Positions 43,412 through 52,469 of a DNA stretch of 64,000 bases are shown here, piece after piece. The stretch comes from Antarcticibacterium arcticum (GTDB taxonomy: Bacteria; Bacteroidota; Bacteroidia; Flavobacteriales; Flavobacteriaceae), in NCBI RefSeq assembly GCF_007993795.1, contig NZ_CP042476.1, forward strand, positions 1,178,001-1,242,000. Reading direction: 5' to 3'. Numbering within the stretch: the first letter of the stretch is position 1; each line of letters starts with the position of its first letter. A program made the translations under genes and the position numbers. A model generated the notes under the pieces. That model was not told where the DNA came from. It was given only the letters and a program-made list of their open reading frames with translations, and searched no databases.

Positions 43412-44725
43412 ATGGCTGAACTTAAAAAATCTTTAGGGACATTAAGACTCACTTTTTACGGGGTAGGGACCATCGTAGGCGCGGGAATTTACACCGTTAT
43501 TGGTGCGGCGGCGGGCCAGGCTCGGAATGACCTCTGGCTAAGCTTTATTTTTGCGGCTATAGCTGCTAGTTTTTCCGCCCTTTCCTATGCAGAACTTTCC
43601 TCTACCTTCCCCAATGCCGGGGCGGAATTTATTTTTGTAAGGAAAGCTTTTCCCAAAATAGATATTCCCTCGTTCCTGACCGGATGGACAATCGCTTTCC
43701 ATAGTTCGGCCACCATTGCTGCTGTACTGCTGGCATTCTCGGGATATCTAAATGTGTTTTTGGACCTCCCTGCCCTCTTATTTAGTTACAGTGCATTAAT
43801 ACTGCTCACCCTAATAAGCATTACTGGAATAAAAAAATCTTCTACCGTCAATATTATAATGGTAAGCATTCAGCTATTGGGACTATTGCTCCTGATAGTA
43901 TTGGGCTTGAACAGTACAGGTGCCCCTGACAAGGAATTTTTTATCATCGATTCTTTTTCCGGTACCATAGCTGCCACTGCCACCTTATTCTTTGTCTATA
44001 CTGGCTTTGAGCATATGGCGGCCCTGGGTTCTGAAGTTAAAAATCCGGGTAAAACCATCCCACGGGCATTTTTATTGACGATGCTCATTACCACAATAAT
44101 TTACCTGTTTATCTCCTTTACGGTTCTCAATATAAGCGACGCTTCAGAACTGGCAAAAGTAAATTCCCCGTTATCTCTTGCTGCTTCCAATCTAAATTCC
44201 TGGCTGCCCATTGTTTTGGCGGTTGCCGCCTTGTTTGCCACGGCCAATGCTGCTTTTAGCGGGATTATATCCATCAGCAGGCTACTTTTTGGAATGGCTT
44301 CGGTTGGTGAATTGCCGGCTTTTATGAAGAAAACCAATGCTCAAAAAGTTCCCTGGGCATCAACGCTGGTGGTGTTGGCAGCAGTGGCCGGATTTCTTTT
44401 ACTGGGAAATATTAAATTGGTTGCAGGAATGTCTTCCTTAGGTGCATTACTGGTTTTTATTGCGGTAAATATAGCCTTGATTGTTTTGCGTTTTAAGTCC
44501 CCGGAAGAGAAAAGACCATTTAAAGTTCCTTTGTCCATAGGTAAAATGCCTATCCTTCCCATTTTAGCTATTTTGATAAGCCTGGCCTTGGTCATTCAAT
44601 ACGAATGGCAGGTGTATGCCGCTTTTGCAGGAGCTATTGTGGTAGGGGTCGTCCTGGATTATTTTCTAGACAGGACAACAAAAAAAGTTGATCCGGAAGA
44701 AGAAAAGGATTTGTTTAAGCATTAA
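43412..44725 (+). CDS. APC-family amino-acid permease
   Basis: The 437-residue protein has about twelve helices, with FYGVGTIVGAGIYTVIGAAAG in helix 1 (substrate loop) and SFSALSYAELSSTFPNAGAEFIFVRKAFP in helix 2-3, typical of the amino acid-polyamine-organocation family. The C-terminal tail is charged. The substrate cannot be told. It is followed by the small MDW gene 10 bp later, and a copy of its last codons lies at 42121. Confidence 0.88.
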   Translation: MAELKKSLGTLRLTFYGVGTIVGAGIYTVIGAAAGQARNDLWLSFIFAAIAASFSALSYAELSSTFPNAGAEFIFVRKAFPKIDIPSFLTGWTIAFHSSATIAAVLLAFSGYLNVFLDLPALLFSYSALILLTLISITGIKKSSTVNIIMVSIQLLGLLLLIVLGLNSTGAPDKEFFIIDSFSGTIAATATLFFVYTGFEHMAALGSEVKNPGKTIPRAFLLTMLITTIIYLFISFTVLNISDASELAKVNSPLSLAASNLNSWLPIVLAVAALFATANAAFSGIISISRLLFGMASVGELPAFMKKTNAQKVPWASTLVVLAAVAGFLLLGNIKLVAGMSSLGALLVFIAVNIALIVLRFKSPEEKRPFKVPLSIGKMPILPILAILISLALVIQYEWQVYAAFAGAIVVGVVLDYFLDRTTKKVDPEEEKDLFKH

Positions 44726-44735
44726 AGAAATTATT

Positions 44736-44912
44736 ATGGACTGGATGTTTGAAAATTTTAAGACAGACCTGGATTCCCTGAACCCAATTGTTAGGGAGAA
44801 GGCCCTTGAAATAGCCAACGAGGTTATGAAAGAAGGGAAGTTTACAGAAAAAGAAGCTATAACCGAAGCCATTAAACGGGCGGAAGAATGGTTTTATGAT
44901 CTGGAAGGATGA
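44736..44912 (+). CDS. Small conserved-looking protein (58 residues)
   Basis: ATG 44736 starts MDWMFENFKTDLDS and continues LNPIVREKALEIANEVMKEGKFTEKEAITEAIKRAEEWFYDLEG. It is helical, charged and lies 10 bp after the APC gene. A truncated copy at 42143 supports that it is a unit of the duplicated module. Short proteins of this kind with EAIKRAEEWFY look like DUF2188-like or metal-resistance-island proteins, but I cannot assign it. Function unknown. Confidence 0.65.
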   Translation: MDWMFENFKTDLDSLNPIVREKALEIANEVMKEGKFTEKEAITEAIKRAEEWFYDLEG

Positions 44913-45059
44913 GATCTGACAAATTCCAAAATTTTTTTCCAGTAAATTTCATCAGAAAGTATTGGGAAAAGGGGAAATATAACGCGGCTGTTTCATAAAG
45001 ACTAGGTTTAATATGTGGTTAGTTGTGAATATCTTAATTAAAAACTTAAATTTTAAAAA

Positions 45060-46463
45060 ATGGAAAAATTTGATGTCACAATAATAGGTTCAGGTCCCGG
45101 AGGTTATGTGAGTGCAATACGTTGCGCCCAGCTTGGTTTCAAGGTGGTCATTATAGAAAAATACAGTACGCTTGGCGGCACCTGTCTCAACGTAGGCTGC
45201 ATACCTTCAAAGGCCTGGTTGGAAGCGACGGAGCATTATTACAAGCTACAAAATCAATATAAAGATTTTGGTATTAATTTCAAGGAAGCATCGGTGGACA
45301 TAGTTGAAATGAATAAAAGGGTACAGACGGTGGTCCAGGAAATTATTAACGGGGTTTCCTACCTGATGAAAAAGAACAAGATAACCGTTTATACAGGTGT
45401 AGGAACAATTAAGGATAAATCTACCGTTGAAATTAAGGGTGAGGAAAAAACTTATACCATCACTACAGATAAAATCATTATAGCTACCGGGTCAAAACCT
45501 GCATCGCTGCCCGGTATAACCATCGATAAAAAGAGGATTATCTCCTCAACGGAAACACTTGCCCTAAAGGAAATACCTAAACATTTAATGGTTATCGGTG
45601 GAGGGGTTATTGGAGTTGAGATAGGTTCTGTTTTCGCCCGTCTGGGTTCTAAAGTTTCCATTGTGGAGTATCTCGATACGCTCATCGCCAGTATGGACCG
45701 TTCTTTAGGAAAGCAGTTGTATAAATCCCTAAGAAAACAAGGAATGGAATTTCATCTGGGACACAAGGTGACAAAAGCCAATGCTTTAGAAAATGAGGTT
45801 CAATTGGTAGCTGAAAGCGTTGACAATCAGAAAGAAATGACTTTTCAAGGGGATTACTGCCTGATGGCTATAGGCAGAAAGCCTTATTCCGAAAATCTGG
45901 GACTTGAAGAATTGGGCATCAAAACCGATAAGAAGAGCAGGATAAATGTAGATGAAAACCTGGAAACGAACATTAAAAGGATTTATGCCATTGGAGATGT
46001 GGTACGAGGTGCGATGTTGGCCCACAAAGCAAGTGAGGAAGGAGTATTTGTTGCTGAAACGATAGCAGGTCAAAAACCACATATCAATTATTCCCTTATT
46101 CCTAATATTATTTACACTCAGCCTGAAGTGGCCGGGGTAGGATCAACCGAAGAAGAATTGAAAGAAGCAGGAAGAAGTATCAAAACAGGCTCCTTTCCTT
46201 TTAAGGCCAATGCAAGGGCGAAAATAAGTATGGACACCGACGGCTTTATCAAAGTAATTGCAGATAAAGAAACCGATGAAATCCTGGGGGTGCATATGAT
46301 AGGCCCCAGAATTGCCGACAGTTATACAGAGGCGGTAGTGGCAATGGAGTACAGGGCATCTGCGGAAGACGTTGCGCGAATGTCCCACGGGCATCCCACT
46401 TTTTCAGAAACCTTTAAAGAAGCTTGTTTGGCAGCTACCGAAGACAGGGCGTTGCACATTTAA
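45060..46463 (+). CDS. lpdA: Dihydrolipoyl dehydrogenase
   Basis: The 467-residue protein has GSGPGGYVSAIRCAQLG (FAD), GGTCLNVGCIPSKAWL (redox disulfide), an NAD motif (VIGGGVIGVEIGSVFARLGSK), YAIGDVVRG and a dimer domain with HGHPTFSETFKEA, including the active-site His and Glu. It is full length. E3 subunits serve 2-oxoacid dehydrogenases and glycine cleavage; a copy inside a metal island may instead keep thiols reduced. It is unlike the MerA-related enzyme at 26215. Confidence 0.92.
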   Translation: MEKFDVTIIGSGPGGYVSAIRCAQLGFKVVIIEKYSTLGGTCLNVGCIPSKAWLEATEHYYKLQNQYKDFGINFKEASVDIVEMNKRVQTVVQEIINGVSYLMKKNKITVYTGVGTIKDKSTVEIKGEEKTYTITTDKIIIATGSKPASLPGITIDKKRIISSTETLALKEIPKHLMVIGGGVIGVEIGSVFARLGSKVSIVEYLDTLIASMDRSLGKQLYKSLRKQGMEFHLGHKVTKANALENEVQLVAESVDNQKEMTFQGDYCLMAIGRKPYSENLGLEELGIKTDKKSRINVDENLETNIKRIYAIGDVVRGAMLAHKASEEGVFVAETIAGQKPHINYSLIPNIIYTQPEVAGVGSTEEELKEAGRSIKTGSFPFKANARAKISMDTDGFIKVIADKETDEILGVHMIGPRIADSYTEAVVAMEYRASAEDVARMSHGHPTFSETFKEACLAATEDRALHI

Positions 46464-46522
46464 CCCAAAACAAGAATTGCTGTTTTTTTAAAGTTATCCT
46501 ATCAATACAAAAGTTACGAATA

Positions 46523-46936
46523 ATGAAAAAGGATTTAAAAAAACAACTTGAACAAAAGAAGGTACGGCCAACAGCCATTCGTTTGCTGGTACTGGATACA
46601 CTTCAAAGACAAAAGACAGCAGTAGGCTTGGATGATTTAGAAGAGGCTCTTGAAAAGGCCGACCGGATCACCCTGTACCGTACGTTGAAAACCTTTGAAG
46701 AAATGAAACTGGTACACCGGATAGAAGATGGAGCAGGAGCAACTAAATTTGCTTTATGCGGAGAAGGATGTGAATGCGCTCCTAAAGATATCCATGTCCA
46801 TTTTTACTGTAATAATTGTGAAGAAACTTTCTGTCTGCCAAAATCTGAAGTTCCGGAAGTGCCCTTACCCGAAAAATTTCTTCCGGTGGAGACTAAAGTT
46901 CTTGTAAAGGGCATTTGTCAAAACTGTGCAAGTTGA
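46523..46936 (+). CDS. Fur-family metal repressor (copy 2)
   Basis: ATG 46523 (MKKDLKKQLEQKKVRPTAIRLLVLDTL) gives the family start; a longer frame begins at 46424 inside lpdA. The 137-residue protein has the winged helix (ADRITLYRTLKTFEEMKLVHRIEDGAGATKFAL), HVHFYCNNCEETFCLPKSEV and KGICQNCAS. It shares much with the protein at 35635. It probably controls nearby transporters in response to zinc or a similar metal (inference). Confidence 0.88.
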   Translation: MKKDLKKQLEQKKVRPTAIRLLVLDTLQRQKTAVGLDDLEEALEKADRITLYRTLKTFEEMKLVHRIEDGAGATKFALCGEGCECAPKDIHVHFYCNNCEETFCLPKSEVPEVPLPEKFLPVETKVLVKGICQNCAS

Positions 46937-46979
46937 AATATGCAATTTCATTGCAAGTTTATAGCGATACCTTCGTGGT

Positions 46980-47084
46980 ATGTTTTTAAAAGAGATATTG
47001 GAAAAGCAGCTGAGCATCACAATAAAGAATGCAAAGCATGAACAGCTCCATAAGCTAAAATTTAAGCAAAAATTGGAAAAATGA
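46980..47084 (+). CDS. Short coupled ORF (34 residues)
   Basis: The frame MFLKEILEKQLSITIKN... ends KQKLEK with TGA overlapping the next ATG (ATGA at 47081). This stop-start overlap suggests translation coupling. It is basic and helical. A short stem (ATACC/GGTAT, 46967-46981) overlaps its start and may end the fur message instead. Low confidence that it is a real gene. Confidence 0.35.
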   Translation: MFLKEILEKQLSITIKNAKHEQLHKLKFKQKLEK

Positions 47085-47291
47085 CTAATCGAAAAAAAGA
47101 AGTAGCAAATTTTTTTGTGGGCTTCGCTACTGCCCAGATAATTTTCCACTGGGGAATAGGATTATTCACTGTGAACCTCCCGCTGGATTTTGGTCTTATT
47201 GCCCCTAACTGAAGGGCTTAATACTTTTGCAATGGTATTTTGGCCAATTATAGTGGTTCTTTCGGTGTATTATGGGTGGATTAAAAAATGA
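47081..47291 (+). pseudogene. Small membrane protein gene with one indel
   Basis: The frame from 47081 gives MTNRKKEVANFFVGFATAQI and a first helix, stopping at GLIAPN. In another frame the reading continues LTEGLNTFAMVFWPIIVVLSV and ends YYGWIKK at 47291. Joined, this is about 70 residues with two helices, typical of small proteins beside cation transporters. The switch lies at a C4 run. It is either decayed or a sequence error. Confidence 0.6.
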
Positions 47292-47298
47292 AGAATTA

Positions 47299-47933
47299 AT
47301 GAGCACTGATACTAACAACGAAGAAAACGAGGTGCAGTTTGATGCCTCCAATAAGGCTGAAAGAAAAACATTAAAACAGGTCCTGGGAATTAATATGTTT
47401 CAGGTGGCATTGGCTGGTACTGTTGGCTTTATTGCAAACTCCACAGGATTATTGGGCGCGGCGCTCGATAACTTTGCTGACTCTGCCGTTTACATTGTCA
47501 GTTTGCTGTAGGCAAAGGAGTTATTTCACAATCACGAGCTGCAAAACTTTCGGGTGTGCTTTTGCTTATACTGGGCTTGATGTTGCTTGGTGAGGTGGTA
47601 AGACGTTTCTTTACGGAAACCGAACCAATAGGTTGGGCAATGATCATTACGGCAACAGTGAATGCGGCGAGTAATCTTCTTGCCATGCATTTGTTGAAAT
47701 CTTATAGGGAAAAAGGCGCACACATGAAAGCTTCCATCATATTTACCACCAATGATATGCTTGTTAATTTAGGAATTGTATTATCCGGTATTGCTGTGAT
47801 GCTGTTTAATTCTGCTCTTCCGGATTTGATCATCAGCCTTATAACTGTTGGTATCGTGCTACAAGGAGGTTGGAAAATCCTTAAGGAAGCAAGAGATGCA
47901 AGAAGGGGAGCTAAAAGCAACAGTCAAAGATGA
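47299..47933 (+). pseudogene. CDF cation transporter gene with one indel
   Basis: The first part (MSTDTNNEENEVQFDASNKAERKTLKQVLGINMFQVALAGTVGF... ALDNFADSAVYIVSLL) stops at 47511. The reading continues in another frame as AVGKGVISQSRAAKLSGVLLLILGLMLLGEVVRRFF and ends at 47933. The helix 2 metal site DNFADS and the TNDMLVN site in helix 5 are present. One base seems missing at AGTTTGCTG. It would be about 210 residues if intact. Confidence 0.75.
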
Positions 47934-48028
47934 GTAGAATTCTCATTATGATTAGATACATTCAATTAGGATCTGCCTTCAAAGTGGCCCTTAATTGTTC
48001 CGCTTAGTATTAAAAAAAAAGAAAAACA

Positions 48029-48805
48029 ATGAATAAAAGCACATTTACCATTCAAAAAATGGATTGCCCCTCGGAGGAGCAGATGATCCGGATGAAGCTG
48101 GAACCAATTGCACAGGTTAAACATCTGGCTTTTGATATTTCCAATCGAAAATTGGAAGTATATCATACCGGTGAAAGCAAGGAAGTACATCAGGGAATCC
48201 ATCAGCTGAATTTAAATGATAAATTGGAAGAGACCACAGAGGCTGTGTTGCCTTTGCCTTCAGATGATTCCCGCCAACGGAAGATGCTTTGGTGGGTACT
48301 TGGAATAAACTTTGGTTTCTTCATTATAGAAATGACCACCGGTTGGATTTCACATTCTATGGGATTGATTGCCGACTCCCTTGATATGTTGGCCGATTCT
48401 ATTGTATATGCCCTTAGCCTATTTGCAGTGGGAGCCTCGATTTCTAGAAAAAAGAAGGTTGCGGGAATTAGCGGCTATCTTCAAATGGGACTCGCTTTAC
48501 TGGGTTTTTCAGAGGTTATAAGGCGTTTTTTTGCAAGTAGTGAAACGCCCTTATTTGAATGGATGATCATCGTCTCACTTTTTGCCCTGGTTGGAAACCT
48601 GATTTCGCTTTGGCTTATCAACAAGGTCAAAAGCGATGAGGCCCATATGCAGGCCAGTGCCATCTTCACTTCAAATGATATTATTGTGAATGGCGGAGTG
48701 ATTGTGGCCGGTGTGCTTGTTTATTTTCTGGATAGTAAGTGGCCCGATTTGATCATTGGAGGGATTGTCTTCTCCTTTGTAATGCGGGGGCTGTCAGAAT
48801 TTTGA
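48029..48805 (+). CDS. CDF cation transporter with N-terminal HMA-like domain, end frameshifted
   Basis: Residues 1-75 form a metal-binding-like domain (FTIQKMDCPSEEQMIRMKLEPIA) with MDCPSEE in place of the usual CxxC. The CDF part has GLIADSLDMLADSIVYALSLFAVG and TSNDIIVNGGVIVAG. It stops at RGLSEF, but in the next frame the DNA reads RGAVRILKLSK, the usual CDF end, ending at 48831. A one-base loss in a G5 run (48785-48790) is likely. Export of Zn, Co or Cd is expected from the family. Confidence 0.8.
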   Translation: MNKSTFTIQKMDCPSEEQMIRMKLEPIAQVKHLAFDISNRKLEVYHTGESKEVHQGIHQLNLNDKLEETTEAVLPLPSDDSRQRKMLWWVLGINFGFFIIEMTTGWISHSMGLIADSLDMLADSIVYALSLFAVGASISRKKKVAGISGYLQMGLALLGFSEVIRRFFASSETPLFEWMIIVSLFALVGNLISLWLINKVKSDEAHMQASAIFTSNDIIVNGGVIVAGVLVYFLDSKWPDLIIGGIVFSFVMRGLSEF

Positions 48806-48881
48806 AACTGTCGAAATGACTTTTTTGATTTTCGACTTGAAATTACATGTCGTAGATATTTTAGACGTTGGATTATAAATT

Positions 48882-49502
48882 ATGAAAGGAAGAACGGTAG
48901 TTATATGGGTGTTATTGTTGTTGCTTATCGACCAGGCAATAAAAGTCTATATAAAGACGAATTTTTACTATGGTGAAGAAATAAAGGTCCTTGTACTTGA
49001 TTGGTTTCGCCTGCATTTTTTAGAAAACTCAGGAATGGCCTGGGGCTTAAATTTTGGGAATGGAGATTTAGCTAAGTTATTTCTCACCTTGTTCAGGTTA
49101 GGTGCTGTAATTTGGGGCTTCTTTTATATTAAAAAGATTATTCATAAAAAATATAGCCAAGGTTACATTTTATCTGTGGCACTTATATTCGCCGGAGCTT
49201 TAGATAATCTGTTTGACAACTTTTTCTACGGGTTGATATTTGAGAGGAGCGATCCAGTCACAGAGAATTTGGCTGATGCCTTTCCTACTGGTGGTGGTTA
49301 TGCTGGTTTGATGTACGGTCGTGTTGTAGATATGTGGTACTTTCCTATTATTGATACAAAACTTCTTGATTGGATCCCTATTTGGGGTGGAAATGATTTT
49401 GAGTTTTTCCAACCTGTATTTAATACTGCTGATGTGTGGATAACCATCGGAGTGATGGGGCTTATAATTTTTCAAAATAGAGTTCGAAAAAAGGAGCAAT
49501 AG
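48882..49502 (+). CDS. lspA: Lipoprotein signal peptidase
   Basis: The 206-residue protein has four helices, the start motif (LLIDQAIKVYIK), FLENSGMAWG, the first active Asp in AGALDNLFDNFFYG and the second in FNTADVWITIG. These are the LspA catalytic features, in the Bacteroidota form (N where many have R). It cuts lipoprotein signals at the inner membrane and would serve the many lipoproteins of this island. LspA genes near metal cation transporters are known in islands. Confidence 0.93.
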   Translation: MKGRTVVIWVLLLLLIDQAIKVYIKTNFYYGEEIKVLVLDWFRLHFLENSGMAWGLNFGNGDLAKLFLTLFRLGAVIWGFFYIKKIIHKKYSQGYILSVALIFAGALDNLFDNFFYGLIFERSDPVTENLADAFPTGGGYAGLMYGRVVDMWYFPIIDTKLLDWIPIWGGNDFEFFQPVFNTADVWITIGVMGLIIFQNRVRKKEQ

Positions 49503-49549
49503 ATCATTTATTAGTTCGAAAACATTTCTTGGAACACTAAAAAATAATT

Positions 49550-49720
49550 ATGTCTGTAAATCCAAAAAAGAGAAGAAAAAGCTATAAGAAAAAGCAGAAG
49601 GAGCCTTCGAAAAACAAGATTACTAAAAAAGACAAAATATATGGGATTCTTATTCTAATCGCTTTATTTGTTCTAACTTTTTTATTTCATTTATTCATAG
49701 GATTAGGATTTTTTCACTGA
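49550..49720 (+). CDS. Small basic single-helix membrane peptide (copy 3)
   Basis: The 56-residue frame starts MSVNPKKRRKSYKKKQKEPS, continues KNKITKKDKIYGILILIALF and ends LFIGLGFFH. Very basic N-terminus, then one membrane helix. It matches the other two peptides in shape, and ITKKDKIYGILI is close to the frameshifted copy. It lies 47 bp after lspA. Function unknown. Confidence 0.6.
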   Translation: MSVNPKKRRKSYKKKQKEPSKNKITKKDKIYGILILIALFVLTFLFHLFIGLGFFH

Positions 49721-49866
49721 ATAACTTTAAGCATTAATGAGATGGACTATTAAGAGGTACTATCACACCATCATCTCAAAGGCGCCACAAGAGAAACAAT
49801 ATGAATTTGTAATTTGGAACTTCTATTGAGTTTTTCTTTTCCACTTTTCTAAGAACTATCAATTAA

Positions 49867-50835
49867 ATGAACGCAATAAATAACTATCAAACGTTAATAA
49901 TAGCATTAGCGGTAGGTTTAGGCCTGCTCCTGGGTCAGATAGCAGCCTTTAAATTGTATGCAGAATACCTGATAGTGCCTTTCTTAATGGTGATGCTTTT
50001 CGGCTTATTTCTCAATATTCCTTTGAAAAATCTGCTTTCCAGCTTTTCCAACCTCAAATTCATATCAGCAAATCTGGTTATAAATTTTGTCTGGACACCA
50101 ATTATTGCCTATCTATTAGGGCTACTGCTGTTAAAGGAACATTTGAGCTTGTGGATAGGATTTGTTATGCTGATGGTTACCCCCTGTACAGACTGGTATT
50201 TGATCTTTACAGGAATAGCCAAAGGAAACACTTCCCTGGCTGCCGCCGTTTTGCCGGTAAACTTGATCCTGCAATTGATCCTGCTTCCCGTTTACCTGCT
50301 GTTGTTTTTCGGAAGAACAGGATCTGTGGATCCAGCAATCTTGTGGGAGAGTATCCTCCTGGTGCTTCTGGTTCCATTTCTATTGGCACAGCTCATAAAA
50401 TTCTGGAGTTCTAAACGTAGAAAAAAAGCGTTGATGGAGAAGAAGATCCTTCCCTTTTTTGAAACGGCACAGATTATTTTTTTGGCATTGGCCATCGTGG
50501 CTATGTTTGCATCACAGGGAGAATATTTAACTAATAATCTAAGCGTACTTTATATTCTTCTTGTCCCAATTCTAATATTTTTTATCGTGAACTTCCTGGT
50601 TAGCCGTTTTGGAAGTTATCTTTTGAAGTTTAATTATGAGGATTCGGCAAGCCTGAGTTTGACCACTCTTGCCAGAAACTCACCCATAGCACTGGCCATT
50701 GCACTCACTGCCTTTCCTGATGATCCATTGATTTCCCTGGTGCTGGTAATAGGTCCCTTATTGGAACTGCCCATATTGGCACTCGTATCTCAAGTGTTAC
50801 TGCGAATAAGGAATGGTCGCAACAATCTATCTTAA
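49867..50835 (+). CDS. ACR3/bile-acid-symporter-type carrier (arsenite efflux-like)
   Basis: The 322-residue protein has about ten helices. MLMVTPCTDWYLIFTGIAKGNTSLAAAVLPVNLILQ carries the Cys found in helix 4 of ACR3 arsenite carriers, and LTTLARNSPIALAIALTAFPDDPLI matches the helix 9 region. Arsenite or antimonite efflux is the likely role, but the bile acid:sodium symporter family is broad. No arsR or arsC lies beside it. Confidence 0.75.
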   Translation: MNAINNYQTLIIALAVGLGLLLGQIAAFKLYAEYLIVPFLMVMLFGLFLNIPLKNLLSSFSNLKFISANLVINFVWTPIIAYLLGLLLLKEHLSLWIGFVMLMVTPCTDWYLIFTGIAKGNTSLAAAVLPVNLILQLILLPVYLLLFFGRTGSVDPAILWESILLVLLVPFLLAQLIKFWSSKRRKKALMEKKILPFFETAQIIFLALAIVAMFASQGEYLTNNLSVLYILLVPILIFFIVNFLVSRFGSYLLKFNYEDSASLSLTTLARNSPIALAIALTAFPDDPLISLVLVIGPLLELPILALVSQVLLRIRNGRNNLS

Positions 50836-50952
50836 CTTGTCGTTGTTTGCTACAGGCAATTAGCTTTCTCATAGTCAAAAAAATCCTTATTCCGTATTTA
50901 CTACAGAGTAAGTATCTTATCTTTAGTACGTAAAATCCCAAATCTTACAATT

Positions 50953-51441
50953 TTGATACATATACTTACAACAGGTGGCACCATCGAAGGACTGGATTAT
51001 GATCAAAAACAAAGCGCCAGGAAAATTTCAATAAGTAATTTTCTGAAAGCGGCGAATGTTTCATTTTCTTTTTCCATAGAAGAGGTTTTCCAAAAAGATA
51101 GCCGATCTATAACATTTGAAGACCGAGATTATTTGGCAGAAAAAATCCAAACCTCAAAAGCTTCAAAAATTTTAGTATCTCACGGTACTTTCACTATGGA
51201 AGAAACTGCTGAGCATATAGGAAAACTTAACCTTAATAAAACAATCGTTCTCGTAGGTTCATTTATCTTGGGTTCATCAAAGAACACGGATGCTCCATTC
51301 AATTTAGGCTATGCAATATGTGCCTTACAATTTTTAAAGCCAGATGTCTATGTGGCTATGAACGGTAGGATTTTTCATTGGAAAAATGTTACCAAAAATT
51401 TGGGGACAAATAAATTTGAGCGTAAAGATGAGAAACAATGA
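50953..51441 (+). CDS. Single-domain asparaginase-like protein
   Basis: The start is TTG 50953; no ATG lies upstream in frame. The product starts IHILTTGGTIEGLDYD, the N-terminal TTGGTI active site motif of asparaginases, and has VSHGTFTMEETAEHIG, like the second Thr site. At 162 residues it lacks the usual C-terminal half of the 330-residue enzymes. It overlaps the next gene by 4 bp (ATGA). It might sense or cleave a ligand for the regulator; this is inference. Confidence 0.7.
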   Translation: MIHILTTGGTIEGLDYDQKQSARKISISNFLKAANVSFSFSIEEVFQKDSRSITFEDRDYLAEKIQTSKASKILVSHGTFTMEETAEHIGKLNLNKTIVLVGSFILGSSKNTDAPFNLGYAICALQFLKPDVYVAMNGRIFHWKNVTKNLGTNKFERKDEKQ

Positions 51442-52358
51442 TGTTTGACACCTCAATCCATTGGACGACCTTTTTTTACCTATTGATTGACACAATTATT
51501 GTACTTATTGCTGTCATTCAAAATGCAAAGCTAAAACGCCTCAGTCTAAGAAGGTATATAACTCTCGGGTTGCTGTACGTTGCTTACAACTTAACCGGGG
51601 GATTTTTGCCAACCAAAAACTTTCCTGATCCAATAATTGTTCAATACATCATTACATATGGCGTTGCAATAGTACTATGTGTGTACTTAATTTATTATTT
51701 GTATAAGGATTATGATATTGTATTTTTAAAGTATGGCTCTACCATCCGCAATATTGCTATACTCGTTGGTGGTTGTTTCATTCTTTTATTTTTAATCCCT
51801 TATTTCCTTACAAATTCTTTAAATGCAGCAAGGATTTATTTCACGATCCCGGTTTCAATTATAGCATTTATTTTTCTCGGCTTATTTTACAGAAGGATTT
51901 CAAACATCGACAATCCAAATTCTTTTGTTTCTAAAAAAAATAAGTTAGCCATCATAAGTATCTCTTGCCTAGCCCTTTTGCCCATACTAACAGTTATAGG
52001 TGATTATCAATGGTTAACCTTCACTGTAATGAACCTGGCTTTCTATGCAATAACAGTTATTGAAGTAAATAGATACCTCCGTTTTCTGAAGAATAAGCCT
52101 GAAGCCTTCGAAGTCTTTGCTTCTCAAAAAGTAGAAGGAAATGAAGCCCTGAAAAACAAAATATACTATGGAGATCTGACAAGAAGGGAAGTTGAAGTTG
52201 CATTATCCATTTTACGAGGATTACCTTATAAAGAAATTGCCAGAGATTTTTTCATAGCAGAAAGCACTGTTTCTAAACATGCCTCAAATATTTTTAAAAA
52301 AACTGCGGTCAAGAATAGAGGTCAATTTATATCCCGCTTCGAGCCAAAGAAGAAATAG
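51438..52358 (+). CDS. Membrane LuxR-type regulator
   Basis: The 306-residue protein has seven hydrophobic helices (residues about 10-220) and a C-terminal LuxR helix-turn-helix (LTRREVEVALSILRGLPYKEIARDFFIAESTVSKHASNIFKKTAVKNRGQFIS). Such proteins sense a signal in the membrane and bind DNA directly. It overlaps the asparaginase gene by 4 bp, so they are made together. It probably acts on the CCGTA palindromes near RteC, but this is inference. Confidence 0.82.
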   Translation: MMFDTSIHWTTFFYLLIDTIIVLIAVIQNAKLKRLSLRRYITLGLLYVAYNLTGGFLPTKNFPDPIIVQYIITYGVAIVLCVYLIYYLYKDYDIVFLKYGSTIRNIAILVGGCFILLFLIPYFLTNSLNAARIYFTIPVSIIAFIFLGLFYRRISNIDNPNSFVSKKNKLAIISISCLALLPILTVIGDYQWLTFTVMNLAFYAITVIEVNRYLRFLKNKPEAFEVFASQKVEGNEALKNKIYYGDLTRREVEVALSILRGLPYKEIARDFFIAESTVSKHASNIFKKTAVKNRGQFISRFEPKKK

Positions 52359-52390
52359 CTTCGGTACTATGTTGGGCTTTTAGCTCTTAT

Positions 52391-52428
52391 TCCGTAGGAA
52401 AATACGTACTATCCGTAATAAAATACGG
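52391..52428. promoter_or_regulatory. Tandem CCGTA palindromes upstream of RteC
   Basis: TCCGTAGGAAAATACG (52391-52406) and TCCGTAATAAAATACG (52412-52427, followed by G) share the pattern TCCGTAnnAAAATACG and start 21 bp apart, two helical turns. The second is a perfect CCGTA...TACGG inverted repeat. It lies about 170-210 bp before the RteC start. Likely operators for a dimeric regulator. Confidence 0.6.
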
Positions 52429-52469
52429 CAGCAATTACTGATAATAACACTATTTGTAATTATCTTCAA

